Counted from the first letter of the stretch, positions 33,337 through 43,296 are shown. The stretch: DNA of 64,000 bases from Gilvibacter sp. SZ-19 (GCF_002163875.1 NZ_CP019333.1:1866864-1930863), one strand, 5' to 3'. Program-made: numbers and translations. The notes: generated from the letters alone by a model not told the origin.

Positions 33337-34140
33337 ATGAACAGAAAGTACATTTACCCCATACTCATTGTTGTTGTGACCGTTGCGCTGTACTACGCAG
33401 AGCGCTATGTAGACCGAAATCCAATTGGTAGTAAGGAGGTTTCCATTGAGAAGGCCAGTGCCAATTTTTCTAATGCTATTTTGCCTTCCGGAGATCAGAT
33501 AGTACAGCATGATTATTATACGCTTTCCTATAACGAGACCCATGAGCAGGCGGAGTGGGTGGCCTATGAGCTGCGCAAGGCTCAAGTGGTCGATAACAAT
33601 TACGACAGGCCTTATTTTGAGCAGGATCCGAAGGTGAAATCTAAGTCGGCGCATTGGCGCAATTATAAGAATTCAGGCTACGATCGTGGGCATTTGGTCG
33701 CTGCCGCAGATATGGAATTCAATTACGATGCCTTTAAAGACACCTTCTATACCAGCAATATAAGCCCCCAACTGCACGAATTTAACAGCGGGGTGTGGAA
33801 TTATCTAGAACAGCGCGTTAGGCGTTGGGCAGAAGAGAATGACGGTGTTTTTGTGATCGCTGGAGGGGTATTAAAAGATCCGATGGACGCCATTGGTTCG
33901 GAGCAGGTTACTGTGCCCAAGGCCTTTTATAAGATCGTGGTCGATACGTATAGAGATGATTACCGAGTCATTGCCTTTCTGATTCCTCATAGTGAGGATG
34001 CAAGACGGTATTCGGATTTTATTGTTTCTGTGGATGAGATAGAAGCGGCTACCGGAATAGACTTTTTTGCCGGCCTGCCTGAAGCAACTCAGCAGCAACT
34101 AGAACAGCGAATAGATAGGTTGTACTACAATATCGACTAG
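33337..34140 (+). CDS. Membrane-anchored DNA/RNA non-specific endonuclease
   Basis: A 267-aa nuclease of the NUC1/EndoG type. An N-terminal hydrophobic stretch (YIYPILIVVVTVALYYA) would anchor or export it. The catalytic motif DRGHLVAAADM is at about 112-122 and the metal-side asparagine segment is FNSGVWNYLEQRVR near 150-163. It would cut nucleic acids outside the cytoplasm. It follows the permease by 1 bp and overlaps the rodA end by 4 bp on the other strand. Confidence 0.88.
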   Translation: MNRKYIYPILIVVVTVALYYAERYVDRNPIGSKEVSIEKASANFSNAILPSGDQIVQHDYYTLSYNETHEQAEWVAYELRKAQVVDNNYDRPYFEQDPKVKSKSAHWRNYKNSGYDRGHLVAAADMEFNYDAFKDTFYTSNISPQLHEFNSGVWNYLEQRVRRWAEENDGVFVIAGGVLKDPMDAIGSEQVTVPKAFYKIVVDTYRDDYRVIAFLIPHSEDARRYSDFIVSVDEIEAATGIDFFAGLPEATQQQLEQRIDRLYYNID

Positions 34141-35393
34141 CGATTGATAAAGTTGCTGGAATCTAACTTTACAAAGATGAACAGCAAGATGGTGAATCCC
34201 CATAGGGCAGATCCGCCATAGGAGAAAAAGGGCAACGGGATCCCTACCGTTGGGAATAGTCCGGTTACCATCCCAATATTCACAAAGAAGTGGAAGAATA
34301 AGATAGCGGCCACACTATAACCATATACCCGCGCGAATTGTTGTTTTTGTCGCTCAGCCAAGATCAGCAGTCGAATGATCAACCACAAAAAGAGGATCAC
34401 CACAATGATACTGCCTAAAAATCCCCATTCTTCGCCAACGGTGCTGAAAATATAATCGGTATGCTGCTCCGGAACAAAATTCCCTTTGGTCTGAGTGCCT
34501 TTTGTCCAACCCTTGCCCCAAAAACCACCACTGCCAATGGCTATCTCACTTTGGTTAGTGTTATATCCAATACCGCGAGTATCTACTTCCTTGCCAAGAA
34601 CAATATTGAATCGGTCGCGGTGACGCTGCTCAAAAACATTATTGAATATATAGCTTACCGAAAAGGCAAAAGCTACACAGGCGCCCGTAATGATCACATA
34701 TTTACCCAGATTCCTTCTCTTTTTCCTGTTCTTGATCCAAAGCACAACCGCAATTGCTGCTACCCCTGCGGCTACCCAATAAGCGCCGATCAAGAGGGTC
34801 GCTACAAATAAGAAGGCCACAATGAAACCGAGTAGTAAATAAATAAAGCTTAAGCCTTCTCTATAGAGCGGGAAAATAAGGGCTGTGAATATCAAGGCAC
34901 TACCTGGGTCGGGTTGTGGAATGATAAACAGAGCAGGTAGTATAATTATCAGAAACGCTTTAAGCTGATGGTTGAACAGCCTTACGTTGGTCTGAATGTC
35001 GCTCAGATATTTACTCAAAGCTAGGGCTGTTGCCGCTTTTGCAAATTCCGAAGGTTGCAGTCCGAAAGCACCAAAGGAATACCAACTTTTAGCCCCGTTG
35101 ATATCCTTTCCAAAAACAAATAGGCCCAATAAACTCGCCAAGGCCAACAAATAGATAACGCTAGAAAAGCGTTCGTAGAACTTAGCCTCAACCGCGAGTA
35201 TAAAAACAATGAGCACCAGGCTAAGGCCTATAAAAAACAACTGTTTTGCGTAAATATTTCCCAGGTCGGTGAAAGAAACAGCGGAATCAGAAAGAGAAGC
35301 GGAGTATATGTTCATCCATCCCATACCCACCAAAAGCAAATACAAGATAACCGTTATCCAGTCTATGTTTTGTAAAGTACTGTTGCGCTGCAT
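34137..35393 (-). CDS. rodA: Rod-shape SEDS glycosyltransferase RodA
   Basis: A 418-aa SEDS-family polymerase of peptidoglycan glycan strands with about ten hydrophobic segments. Visible: SWYSFGAFGLQPSEFAK near 106-122, QPDPGSALIF near 160 and EQHTDYIFSTVGEEWGFLG near 310-328, then GIPLPFFSYGGSALW near 380-394. It works with PBP2 and MreBCD in cell elongation. Its start abuts the PBP2 stop. Confidence 0.95.
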   Translation of the reverse strand: MQRNSTLQNIDWITVILYLLLVGMGWMNIYSASLSDSAVSFTDLGNIYAKQLFFIGLSLVLIVFILAVEAKFYERFSSVIYLLALASLLGLFVFGKDINGAKSWYSFGAFGLQPSEFAKAATALALSKYLSDIQTNVRLFNHQLKAFLIIILPALFIIPQPDPGSALIFTALIFPLYREGLSFIYLLLGFIVAFLFVATLLIGAYWVAAGVAAIAVVLWIKNRKKRRNLGKYVIITGACVAFAFSVSYIFNNVFEQRHRDRFNIVLGKEVDTRGIGYNTNQSEIAIGSGGFWGKGWTKGTQTKGNFVPEQHTDYIFSTVGEEWGFLGSIIVVILFLWLIIRLLILAERQKQQFARVYGYSVAAILFFHFFVNIGMVTGLFPTVGIPLPFFSYGGSALWGFTILLFIFVKLDSSNFINR

Positions 35394-37261
35394 TATTGAT
35401 TGATTATGAAAGGCTCCCCAGAAAAAGGCTTGGCATATTCCTCTTCAAGACTGCCGTTTATCACAAAATCTTCCATGTCCTTACGACTAATTTCTCCACG
35501 CAAGTACTTTTCGATCATCAGGCCTGCTATGCGTCCTGCCCATCGAGAACCCCAATATCCGTTTTCTACAAATACAGCCAACGCGATCTTCGGATCATCC
35601 TTCGGGGCGAACGCAACAAAGATTGAGTGGTCTGTAAGCTGAACCACCTCGCCATCTATACGCATGAAGTTCTCTGCAGTCCCCGTTTTTCCACAGATCT
35701 CAATACCCGGCACCTGAATGAACTTTGCGGTTCCTTCGTTGTACACGTCGAACATGCCTTCTATGACCGGTTCAAAATGCTCCGGATCAATAGTAGTGTA
35801 GTGTTTCTCGGTATATTTCTGCGGAAGCGTATCCACACCTTTGATCTGTTTGATAATGTGCGGCCTGTAGAACCATCCTTTGTTGGCAATGACCGCTGCG
35901 GTATGTGCCATTTGCATTGGTGTCATGGTAACTTCCCCTTGGCCAATGGCATTAGAAATGGTTGCCGTTGCATACCAGCGATATTTTGGGTAATTGTAAC
36001 TGCGGTTATAAAATCCGGAGTCTGGAATGTATCCCTTCCGACCGCTGGGTAAGTCATAACCCATATAATTCCCCAGACCGAAACTCTCCAAATGATCATG
36101 CCAGGCGTCTATACCTTCTTGCGGACTGTCATATTTTTCAATGGTTCTTCGGTAAATGGTACAGAAGTAGGTATTGCAACTGTTGGCTATACCTCCAACC
36201 ATATCAAGAGGACTTCTGTGGGCATGGCAACCCAGGGGTTTGCGTCCGCCGTAGTAATAAGCACCACTGCAACTAATACGTTCTTCTGCGGTGACAACGC
36301 CTTCTTGCATGCCTATAAGTGAGGTTAGCGCTTTAAACGGCGAGCCTGGTGCATATTGTCCTTCCAAGACCCTGTCAAATAAAGGTTTTGCAATGGAATC
36401 GTTGTATAGCCCAGTATAATTCTTAGATCGTTTTCGGCCTACCAAATAATCCGGATCATATGAGGGCGCTGTGATCAGCGAAAGAATCTCTCCGGTCTTA
36501 GGTTCTATGGCGACTATACCGCCGCGTTTGTTTTGCATGAGCAATTGTCCGTAGGCCTGCAATTCGGCATCCAAGGTCAATACTATGTCTCTTCCAGATA
36601 CAGGAATAGTGTCGAAAATTCCATCTTTATAAGGGCCTATATCGCGATTGAATCTGTCTTTTTGAATGTATTTTACTCCTTTGACACCTCTTAGGATATC
36701 TTCGTATTGTTTCTCTACACCTGTCATCCCAATGTAGTCTCCCAATCGATAATACGGGTTGCGGTTCATTATGGCCTCATTGACCTCTCCAATAAAACCC
36801 AGAACGTTGGCAGAATGATCAACTTGATAGTCGCGTAAAGAGCGTTTTTGAATAAAGAAGCCCTTGTACTGGTACATTTTCTCCTGTAAAGCTGCAAACT
36901 CTTCCTTGGTGAGTTGCGGCATAAAAGGCGATGGGATGCGCGGAGAATAGGTCCAAGCTTTTTTTAGTTTTCTGTCGAATTCCTCTTTGGTGATGCCCAT
37001 ATCTGTAATAAAGGCGAGGGTGTCCAGATCTTTTACATTTCTGGGGATCACCATAATATCGTAAGCCGGCTGGTTGGCAACCATCAATTCCCCATTGCGA
37101 TCAAAGATATAACCGCGCTCCGGATAGTCGTAGACCATTTTTATGGCGTTGTTCTCCGAGAGTTTCTGAAAACTAGAATCGTAGATCTGCAGATAGAAAA
37201 GCCGAGCGGCAAACACAAGGCCACTGCAAAGCGTCAGTCCTAAAAGCAAAAGTTTTCTCAT
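35393..37261 (-). CDS. mrdA: Penicillin-binding protein 2 (elongation transpeptidase)
   Basis: A 622-aa class B PBP with one N-terminal segment (LLLLGLTLCSGLVFAARLFYL), a dimerisation domain (about 45-220) and a transpeptidase domain. Active-site motifs: SPFK (Ser of SxxK, about 307), SCN in GGIANSCNTYF (about 365) and KTG in CGKTGTAEN (about 528). It crosslinks new wall during elongation. It overlaps mreD by 4 bp, and rodA follows directly. Confidence 0.95.
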   Translation of the reverse strand: MRKLLLLGLTLCSGLVFAARLFYLQIYDSSFQKLSENNAIKMVYDYPERGYIFDRNGELMVANQPAYDIMVIPRNVKDLDTLAFITDMGITKEEFDRKLKKAWTYSPRIPSPFMPQLTKEEFAALQEKMYQYKGFFIQKRSLRDYQVDHSANVLGFIGEVNEAIMNRNPYYRLGDYIGMTGVEKQYEDILRGVKGVKYIQKDRFNRDIGPYKDGIFDTIPVSGRDIVLTLDAELQAYGQLLMQNKRGGIVAIEPKTGEILSLITAPSYDPDYLVGRKRSKNYTGLYNDSIAKPLFDRVLEGQYAPGSPFKALTSLIGMQEGVVTAEERISCSGAYYYGGRKPLGCHAHRSPLDMVGGIANSCNTYFCTIYRRTIEKYDSPQEGIDAWHDHLESFGLGNYMGYDLPSGRKGYIPDSGFYNRSYNYPKYRWYATATISNAIGQGEVTMTPMQMAHTAAVIANKGWFYRPHIIKQIKGVDTLPQKYTEKHYTTIDPEHFEPVIEGMFDVYNEGTAKFIQVPGIEICGKTGTAENFMRIDGEVVQLTDHSIFVAFAPKDDPKIALAVFVENGYWGSRWAGRIAGLMIEKYLRGEISRKDMEDFVINGSLEEEYAKPFSGEPFIINQ

Positions 37262-37764
37262 CGTTTTTTCGAACCTAAAAGAATAAAACTGATCAGGATC
37301 AGAAGGCTACTAAAGCCCACTGAGAACAGGGTCGATTTAAGGATCAACAACAGATGGTCTGTACTAAAGATCTCCAGACAAAACAAAACCGAATGATGAA
37401 CCAAAACCGCACCGAGCACATAAGTGATAATGCCTCCAAGCGGCATTTCTATGATCTTGACCACATTGTATTCGTAGCTTATTCCAAAGGAGGTCTTTAA
37501 AAAAAAGGGTCTGGAATATGCCATACATACACTTGCAACGGCGTGAACCCCTCCCGTATTGCTAAATACATCAACTAAAAGTCCTAAAAAGAAACTACTC
37601 AGCAATAATACGGTTCGATTACCACTAACCGGGAACCGTAAGATGTAGATCACATAAAGAAAGGGCACTATATAGCCAAACAGCGCAATATTGTTAAGCA
37701 GTAGCACCTGCAAGAGCAGAAGGGCTACGAATCGGACGCTATTGGAGATCACCTCATTCTTCAT
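37258..37764 (-). CDS. mreD: Rod shape-determining membrane protein MreD
   Basis: A 168-aa inner-membrane protein with about five hydrophobic segments, the expected size and place for MreD, between mreC (11-bp overlap) and mrdA (4-bp overlap). Sequence is poorly conserved in this family, so the call rests on topology and position. Confidence 0.85.
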   Translation of the reverse strand: MKNEVISNSVRFVALLLLQVLLLNNIALFGYIVPFLYVIYILRFPVSGNRTVLLLSSFFLGLLVDVFSNTGGVHAVASVCMAYSRPFFLKTSFGISYEYNVVKIIEMPLGGIITYVLGAVLVHHSVLFCLEIFSTDHLLLILKSTLFSVGFSSLLILISFILLGSKKR

Positions 37765-38578
37765 TGGGTATACTGGCTTCTAATTCTTGGATCTCTGGAG
37801 CATCGGCAATGCGAATCACATAGGCTGGTCCTAAACTGGTCATATCGTTGAACAAACGGATCTGTACCACGTAGTAATTCCCAGATTGATCGAGTTCATA
37901 ACTTTCAATACTTCCTATGGGTATCCCTGCAGGAAATATAGTTGATCGCCCGCCGGTCACTATGCTATCTCCTATTGCCAAAGGCGCTAATCGCTGTACG
38001 TCTATCAATTGCACCACATTAGGGTCTCGGGTGTCCCATTGCAGGGTTCCAAAATGATTGGATTTGGTCAGTTTAGCATTGATGCTAGATTGGGTATTCA
38101 AGATGGAAAGGACTGTGGCATAACCTTCTGAGGTCTTGTCTATGATCCCTAGTATCCCATTGGGGCTAACAACTCCCATTCCCGACTGGACCCCATCTCT
38201 TTCTCCACCTTTTAGGGTGAGGTAATTTTTGGTTCTGCTGTAATTATTATCAATGACCTTTGCGGGAATATAGTCCACATCAGCGAATAAAGAACTCCGC
38301 ATAGCTTGTCTGCGATAAACAGAGTCCACGTTGCCAACAGCTTCTCGCAATTGACTGTTTTCTTGTTGGAGGAGTTCGTTTTGTGCTTTCAGATCGAAGT
38401 ATTCCCCAATACCCGAGGTCCAACTCAAAAGCGTTCCGCTTAAACCATTGGCGGCGCTGAGGTATTTTCCCGAGTGATAGGATCTGGATTGAAATGTGAA
38501 ATAGAGCCCAAGGAGCACCAACAAGCAGAACAACAGAAAATGCCTCTTTCGAATAAAGAAATTAATAAGCTGTTGCAT
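37754..38578 (-). CDS. mreC: Rod shape-determining protein MreC
   Basis: A 274-aa protein with one N-terminal segment (LLFCLLVLLGLYFTFQS), a coiled-coil region (about 55-95, LKAQNELLQQENSQLREAVG) and the double beta-barrel periplasmic domain with VISPNGI-like VVSPNGILGII near 135 and GDSIVTGGRSTIFPAGIPIG near 205-224. It links MreB inside to PBP2 outside. Confidence 0.92.
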   Translation of the reverse strand: MQQLINFFIRKRHFLLFCLLVLLGLYFTFQSRSYHSGKYLSAANGLSGTLLSWTSGIGEYFDLKAQNELLQQENSQLREAVGNVDSVYRRQAMRSSLFADVDYIPAKVIDNNYSRTKNYLTLKGGERDGVQSGMGVVSPNGILGIIDKTSEGYATVLSILNTQSSINAKLTKSNHFGTLQWDTRDPNVVQLIDVQRLAPLAIGDSIVTGGRSTIFPAGIPIGSIESYELDQSGNYYVVQIRLFNDMTSLGPAYVIRIADAPEIQELEASIPNEE

Positions 38579-38590
38579 GCTTGGGGTTTA

Positions 38591-39619
38591 TTACGGGATC
38601 AACACACTTTTGTACTTGTTTAAGTTTTTCAAACAAATTCCGGTACCGCGAACTACTGCGCGTAGCGGATCTTCTGCAATATAAACGGGCAGATCTGTTT
38701 TTTGAGACAGGCGTTTGTCCAATCCACGAAGCATAGAACCACCTCCGGCCAAATAGATTCCGGAGTTGTAAATGTCTGCAGCCAGTTCTGGTGGCGTTTG
38801 CGATAAAGTTTCCATCACAGCATCTTCAATGCGCAGAATGGACTTATCAAGGGCTTTCGCTATTTCGCGATAAGAAGTTTGGATCTGTTTTGGTTTCCCG
38901 GTGAGTAAGTCACGACCTTGTACAGCCATGTCGTCTGGCGGAAGTTCCAGATCTTCTATAGCAGCACCGATCTGGATCTTGATCTTCTCTGCCGTGCGCT
39001 CTCCAACATACAGGTTGTGCTGGGTACGCATATAGTAAATGATGTCGTTGGTAAAACCGTCTCCTGCTATCTTCACAGACTTGTCACATACGATACCTCC
39101 TAAAGCAATTACGGCGATCTCGGTAGTTCCTCCTCCAATGTCAACGATCATGTTCCCTTTGGGTTGCATGATGTCTATTCCGATACCAATTGCAGCTGCC
39201 ATTGGCTCGTGGATCAGATAAACTTCCTTTCCGTTTACTTTTTCTGCGGATTCTTTTACAGCGCGCATCTCTACCTCTGTAATTCCACTTGGAATACAGA
39301 TTACAATGCGCAGACCAGGCTTAAAGAGCTTCTTTTTAATTGCCGGAATATCTTTAATGAACATATTGATCATCGATTCCGAAGCGTCAAAGTCTGCAAT
39401 TACACCGTCCTTTAGCGGGCGAATCGTTTTGATATTCTCGTGGGTCTTTCCTTGCATCATATTGGCCTCGCGACCAACGGCGATGATCTTCCCGGAGGAA
39501 CGGTCTCTTGCAACAATAGAAGGCGCATCCACAACCACCTTGTCATTGTGAATAATAAGGGTGTTAGCAGTGCCCAGATCGATTGCTATTTCCTCTGTTA
39601 AGAAGTCGAAAAATCCCAT
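38591..39619 (-). CDS. mreB: Rod shape-determining actin-like protein MreB
   Basis: A 342-aa actin-fold ATPase that forms membrane-bound filaments directing wall synthesis. Phosphate motifs: IDLGTANTLI near residue 13 and IVDIGGGTTEIAVI near 158-171; the later nucleotide motif is IYLAGGGSMLRGLD near 287-300. It heads the mreBCD-mrdA-rodA operon with its own -7 box. Confidence 0.97.
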   Translation of the reverse strand: MGFFDFLTEEIAIDLGTANTLIIHNDKVVVDAPSIVARDRSSGKIIAVGREANMMQGKTHENIKTIRPLKDGVIADFDASESMINMFIKDIPAIKKKLFKPGLRIVICIPSGITEVEMRAVKESAEKVNGKEVYLIHEPMAAAIGIGIDIMQPKGNMIVDIGGGTTEIAVIALGGIVCDKSVKIAGDGFTNDIIYYMRTQHNLYVGERTAEKIKIQIGAAIEDLELPPDDMAVQGRDLLTGKPKQIQTSYREIAKALDKSILRIEDAVMETLSQTPPELAADIYNSGIYLAGGGSMLRGLDKRLSQKTDLPVYIAEDPLRAVVRGTGICLKNLNKYKSVLIP

Positions 39620-39669
39620 AAAATAGTGCGTGCAGCTTTTAAATTAGTGGCCTGAAGATCAGTGTCACA

Positions 39670-39677
39670 CAAAAGTA
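39670..39677 (-). promoter_or_regulatory. -7 box for the mreB operon
   Basis: Minus strand TACTTTTG, exact TAnnTTTG, 51 bp before mreB and after the purH stop, so the shape operon can be transcribed apart from purH. Confidence 0.5.
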
Positions 39678-39733
39678 ATAAAATTAATGAAGTCCGCTCG
39701 ACTTTTAGCGCACTAGTGAAGCCGAATTTTCTT

Positions 39734-41266
39734 CTAGTGTTTAAAATGACGCGTTCCGGTCATAACCATAGCCATTCCATTGGCGTTACAGTAATCAATG
39801 CTGAGCTGATCTTTGATAGAACCACCCGGTTGGATCACTGCTTTTATTCCGGCCTTGTCTGCTATCTCAACACAGTCAGGGAAAGGGAAGAAAGCATCGC
39901 TGGCCATCACCGCGCCGTCGAGGTCAAAATCAAACGATCTTGCTTTGTCTATGGCTTGTCGGAGCGCATCTACTCGCGAAGTTTGTCCGGTTCCGCTGGC
40001 ACAAAGTTGTTTCCCTTTGGCCAAAACAATGGTGTTGGACTTGGTGTGCTTACACACTTTACTTGCGAATAGTAAATCTGCTAACTCAGAATCTGACGGT
40101 TTATTGTCGGTGGCCTGTGTTAAATCTTCTGCGGAGTCTGTTTTGTGATCTCTGTCTTGAACCAAAGCTCCGTTAAGGCAGGAGCGAACTATGGTCTCTG
40201 GTAAGGCCGTTTGCTTCAATTTTAACATGATGCGATTCTTTTTCCCTTTTAAGATCTCTAGGGCATCGGCATCAAAGTCTGGAGCAATGACCACTTCGCA
40301 GAACAGCTTGTGGATCTCCTCCGCAGTAGCTGCATCGATAGTGGTGTTACAGATCAAGATCCCTCCAAAGGCAGAAACAGGATCGCCAGCCAAAGCATCA
40401 ACATAAGCTTGGTGAACGGTATCGCGCTGCGCAATTCCGCAGGCGTTATTGTGTTTTAAAATGGCAAAGGTCGGTGCCTCACCCCAAAATTCCAGCATTA
40501 AAGTAACAGCGGCGTCTACGTCCAAGAGGTTGTTGTAGCTAAGCTCTTTACCGTGAAGTTTGTCGAACATGGCATCAAAATCTCCGAAGAAGAATCCACG
40601 CTGATGCGGGTTCTCTCCGTAACGCAATACCTTGCCTTGGGTTTCACTTACCTTCAAGGCAGCGATCTCGTGATCGGCGTTGAAGTAATTGAAAATAGCT
40701 GTATCGTAATGTGAAGAGACATTGAATGAGCGGGCTGCGAATTTCTTGCGATCTGCCATGGTGGTGCTACCGCCACTTTCGGTGATGAGCTGCAAGAAGT
40801 CATCATAATCTTCCATAGAGGACACGCAAACAGTGTCTTTGAAGTTCTTTGCTGCAGCGCGGATCAAGGAAATACCTCCAATGTCGATCTTTTCAATGAT
40901 GTCTTGTTCCGGGGCACCAGAGGCAACCGTTTTTTCAAATGGGTAGAGGTCTACAATCACCAAATCCAATTGCGGGATCTCAAATTTCGCCATCTCTTCA
41001 ACATCACCTTCGTGATCCTGGCGGTTCAATATCCCGCCAAAAACTTTTGGGTGCAAGGTCTTAACACGTCCGCCTAAAATAGAAGGGTAACTGGTCACAT
41101 CTTCAATCGCGATCACGGGAATTCCCAGCTCCTTTATAAAACGCTCTGTACCTCCGGTAGAATAAAGGGTAACGCCGTATTCGTGAAGTTTTTTAACGAT
41201 AGGTTCTAGTCCGTCTTTGTGAAATACACTGATCAGTGCCGATTGAATTTGTTTTGTGCCGCTCAT
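39734..41266 (-). CDS. purH: Bifunctional AICAR formyltransferase / IMP cyclohydrolase
   Basis: Last two steps of purine synthesis in the cytoplasm. 510 aa. N-terminal IMP cyclohydrolase (about 1-200; GGTERFIKELG, EDVTSYPSILGGRVKTLHPK) and C-terminal transformylase (KHNNACGIA near 276, SAFGGILI and the final ASDAFFPFPD and QPGGSIKDQ motifs). I start at 41266 (MSGTKQIQSA) because an in-frame upstream ATG at 41311 lies upstream of the -7 box. Confidence 0.96.
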   Translation of the reverse strand: MSGTKQIQSALISVFHKDGLEPIVKKLHEYGVTLYSTGGTERFIKELGIPVIAIEDVTSYPSILGGRVKTLHPKVFGGILNRQDHEGDVEEMAKFEIPQLDLVIVDLYPFEKTVASGAPEQDIIEKIDIGGISLIRAAAKNFKDTVCVSSMEDYDDFLQLITESGGSTTMADRKKFAARSFNVSSHYDTAIFNYFNADHEIAALKVSETQGKVLRYGENPHQRGFFFGDFDAMFDKLHGKELSYNNLLDVDAAVTLMLEFWGEAPTFAILKHNNACGIAQRDTVHQAYVDALAGDPVSAFGGILICNTTIDAATAEEIHKLFCEVVIAPDFDADALEILKGKKNRIMLKLKQTALPETIVRSCLNGALVQDRDHKTDSAEDLTQATDNKPSDSELADLLFASKVCKHTKSNTIVLAKGKQLCASGTGQTSRVDALRQAIDKARSFDFDLDGAVMASDAFFPFPDCVEIADKAGIKAVIQPGGSIKDQLSIDYCNANGMAMVMTGTRHFKH

Positions 41267-41287
41267 CGAAGTAAAAATTTTAAAGGG

Positions 41288-41295
41288 CAAAAGTA
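41288..41295 (-). promoter_or_regulatory. -7 box for purH
   Basis: Minus strand TACTTTTG, exact TAnnTTTG, 21 bp before the chosen purH start. Confidence 0.5.
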
Positions 41296-41401
41296 CGGAT
41301 TTCATTAGCAAAATTGTAACATATCATTACCGAAAACGTCTTATCTTCGTAATAGAAACAAAGCCGCAGTCTTGCTGGTTTTAAAAAGCGCTGAATAACC
41401 C

Positions 41402-42658
41402 ATGTTGATATATTTCCGCATCCTAAAAGAAAGCTTTGTGTTCGCTATCAGCGCACTGAAGAACAACAAGCTCAGAACCTTTCTTTCGCTTTTAGGGGTG
41501 ACCATCGGAATTTTTTCCATAATCGGTGTCTTGGCGGCAGTAGATTCACTTAAGCGTGAGATAGAAGGCAGTATATCTTCTTTGGACAACCGAACACTAT
41601 TTCTAGCGCGATTCTCCTTTGGGCCGACAGACATTCCTATTTGGAAGCGAGAACAGTTTCCAGATGTGACCTATGAAGAATATCAAATGATCTTGCGTCA
41701 GGTCCCAGATGTGTACGGGGCGTCTTATCAGATCAATGTGGCTCCAGAAACAGTGCGTTTTGAGGAGAATTTCATTGAGAATGTAGAGATGATATTTGTG
41801 ACCGATCAGCAGACACGCATAGAGGACATAAAACTGCAATCCGGTCGTTTCTTTAACGAATCTGAATCTGTTCGGGGAGCCCCGGTAATTGTCATTGGAG
41901 ACGAAGTAGCCAACACCCTTTTTGGTGGGGCAGACGAAGCCATTGGGAAACGCCTGCGCGTTTACGGTAGACGACTCACGGTGATCGGAGTCATGGAAAA
42001 AGAAGGGCGAGGCCTCTTTGGTGGTAGTAAAGACGTTGCCACCTTTTTACCGGTGAATATTGGGCGACGCATTTTTGGAGACAACAACAAATCTGTTTTT
42101 CCATTCATAGTGATAAAGCCAGAAGCAGGTGTTGATCAAGGCGAATTCAACGCGGCACTCACGGCTAAAATGCGGAATTTTAGAGGTTTGCGCTCAGACG
42201 ATTCCAACAACTTCTTTTTAAATCAACTCCAAGGATTCTCAGATGCTATAGACAGTATCACCGGCCAGCTCAATGTGATCGGCTGGATCATTAGTGGATT
42301 CTCCCTTTTGGTGGGTGGATTTGGTATTGCCAACATTATGTTTGTGAGCGTGAAGGAGCGGACCAACCTCATTGGTATTCAAAAATCACTTGGAGCCAAG
42401 AACAAATTCATCTTGTTCCAATTCCTTTTTGAGGCCATTATTTTGGCCATCATTGGTGGGCTTATAGGGCTGATCCTGGTCTATCTGGCATCGATTGTAG
42501 CCTCTCAGGCCACTGGCGATTTTGAGTTTGTCCTCTCGCCTTGGAATATGTTTATAGGAACAGGCATCTCGGTCTTTATCGGTCTGATCTCGGGGATCAT
42601 TCCAGCCATTTCTGCCTCTCGATTAGATCCTGTTGAGGCTATACGTACAGGAATGTAA
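41402..42658 (+). CDS. MacB/FtsX-type ABC transporter permease
   Basis: A 418-aa inner-membrane protein with the MacB layout: segment 1 near 30-50 (LSLLGVTIGIFSIIGVLAAV), a periplasmic MacB_PCD domain (about 50-275) and three C-terminal segments of the FtsX domain (about 285-415, with ASRLDPVEAIRTGM at the end). No ATPase gene is adjacent. It may act in lipoprotein or peptide export by mechanotransmission; the substrate is unknown. Confidence 0.88.
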   Translation: MLIYFRILKESFVFAISALKNNKLRTFLSLLGVTIGIFSIIGVLAAVDSLKREIEGSISSLDNRTLFLARFSFGPTDIPIWKREQFPDVTYEEYQMILRQVPDVYGASYQINVAPETVRFEENFIENVEMIFVTDQQTRIEDIKLQSGRFFNESESVRGAPVIVIGDEVANTLFGGADEAIGKRLRVYGRRLTVIGVMEKEGRGLFGGSKDVATFLPVNIGRRIFGDNNKSVFPFIVIKPEAGVDQGEFNAALTAKMRNFRGLRSDDSNNFFLNQLQGFSDAIDSITGQLNVIGWIISGFSLLVGGFGIANIMFVSVKERTNLIGIQKSLGAKNKFILFQFLFEAIILAIIGGLIGLILVYLASIVASQATGDFEFVLSPWNMFIGTGISVFIGLISGIIPAISASRLDPVEAIRTGM

Positions 42659-42680
42659 TTGAACCCGCATTCTGGAATAG

Positions 42681-42836
42681 AAAATTTATTCCGTCTTTAA
42701 ACTACTTCAAAACAAGACACTATGTTTCGTTTTATAATTTTAGCGTAGCGCTGCTATGCCTAAAATTAGCAAAACGCCTTGTTTTATTGTATTTTAAAGC
42801 CTCATTACAAAGTTCTATCACAGAATTCGGGTTGCC
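42681..42836. repeat. Diverged dispersed intergenic repeat, copy B
   Basis: About 156 bp that aligns with 8749-8906. The central block TTTAGCGTAGCGCTGCTATG continues into CCTAAA to make an imperfect hairpin. It fills the gap between the MacB-like gene and the GAF gene; no gene is visible in it. Confidence 0.6.
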
Positions 42837-42840
42837 TCCT

Positions 42841-43296
42841 TTAAAGTATCTCTGCCAATTGAGCGTTTACCCAAGTTAGAAACTCCTCGTCCGCAGTAGT
42901 GAACGGATCTATGGTATTGCTATCAATATCGATCTGACCAATATTTACCCCGTCTTTGAATAAAGGAATCACTATCTCTGCCTTAACGGTAATGCTGCAG
43001 GCTATGTAGTTGTCTTGTGCTTTTACGTCCGGCACCACAAAATTTGCATTAGATTCTGCCACTTGTCCGCAGATACCTTTGCCAAATGGAATGGTGGTAT
43101 GATCGGTTGGCTCTCCTGCAAATTTTCCAAGATGTAGTACGCGTTTGTCGTGATCGGCAAAGTAGAATCCCACCCAATCATAATGGGCTACTTCGGCTTG
43201 CAATAGATCGCAAATGCCTTGCATGGCGGCATCTGGGTTGCTTTTATGCGTTTCGATCAGGGATTGTACTTGCGGTTTTAATGCAGATAGATTCAT
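42841..43296 (-). CDS. GAF-domain protein, free methionine-(R)-sulfoxide reductase-like
   Basis: A 151-aa single GAF domain of the fRMsr (YebR) type, which reduces free methionine-R-sulfoxide in the cytoplasm. The KGICGQVAE motif holds Cys76 and YIACSITVKAEIVIPLF holds Cys100, matching the recycling and catalytic cysteines; the third cysteine that the E. coli enzyme has about ten residues before GVCG is not present. I start at 43296 (MNLSALKPQV); the ATG at 43317 would add only a hydrophobic stub. Confidence 0.85.
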   Translation of the reverse strand: MNLSALKPQVQSLIETHKSNPDAAMQGICDLLQAEVAHYDWVGFYFADHDKRVLHLGKFAGEPTDHTTIPFGKGICGQVAESNANFVVPDVKAQDNYIACSITVKAEIVIPLFKDGVNIGQIDIDSNTIDPFTTADEEFLTWVNAQLAEIL

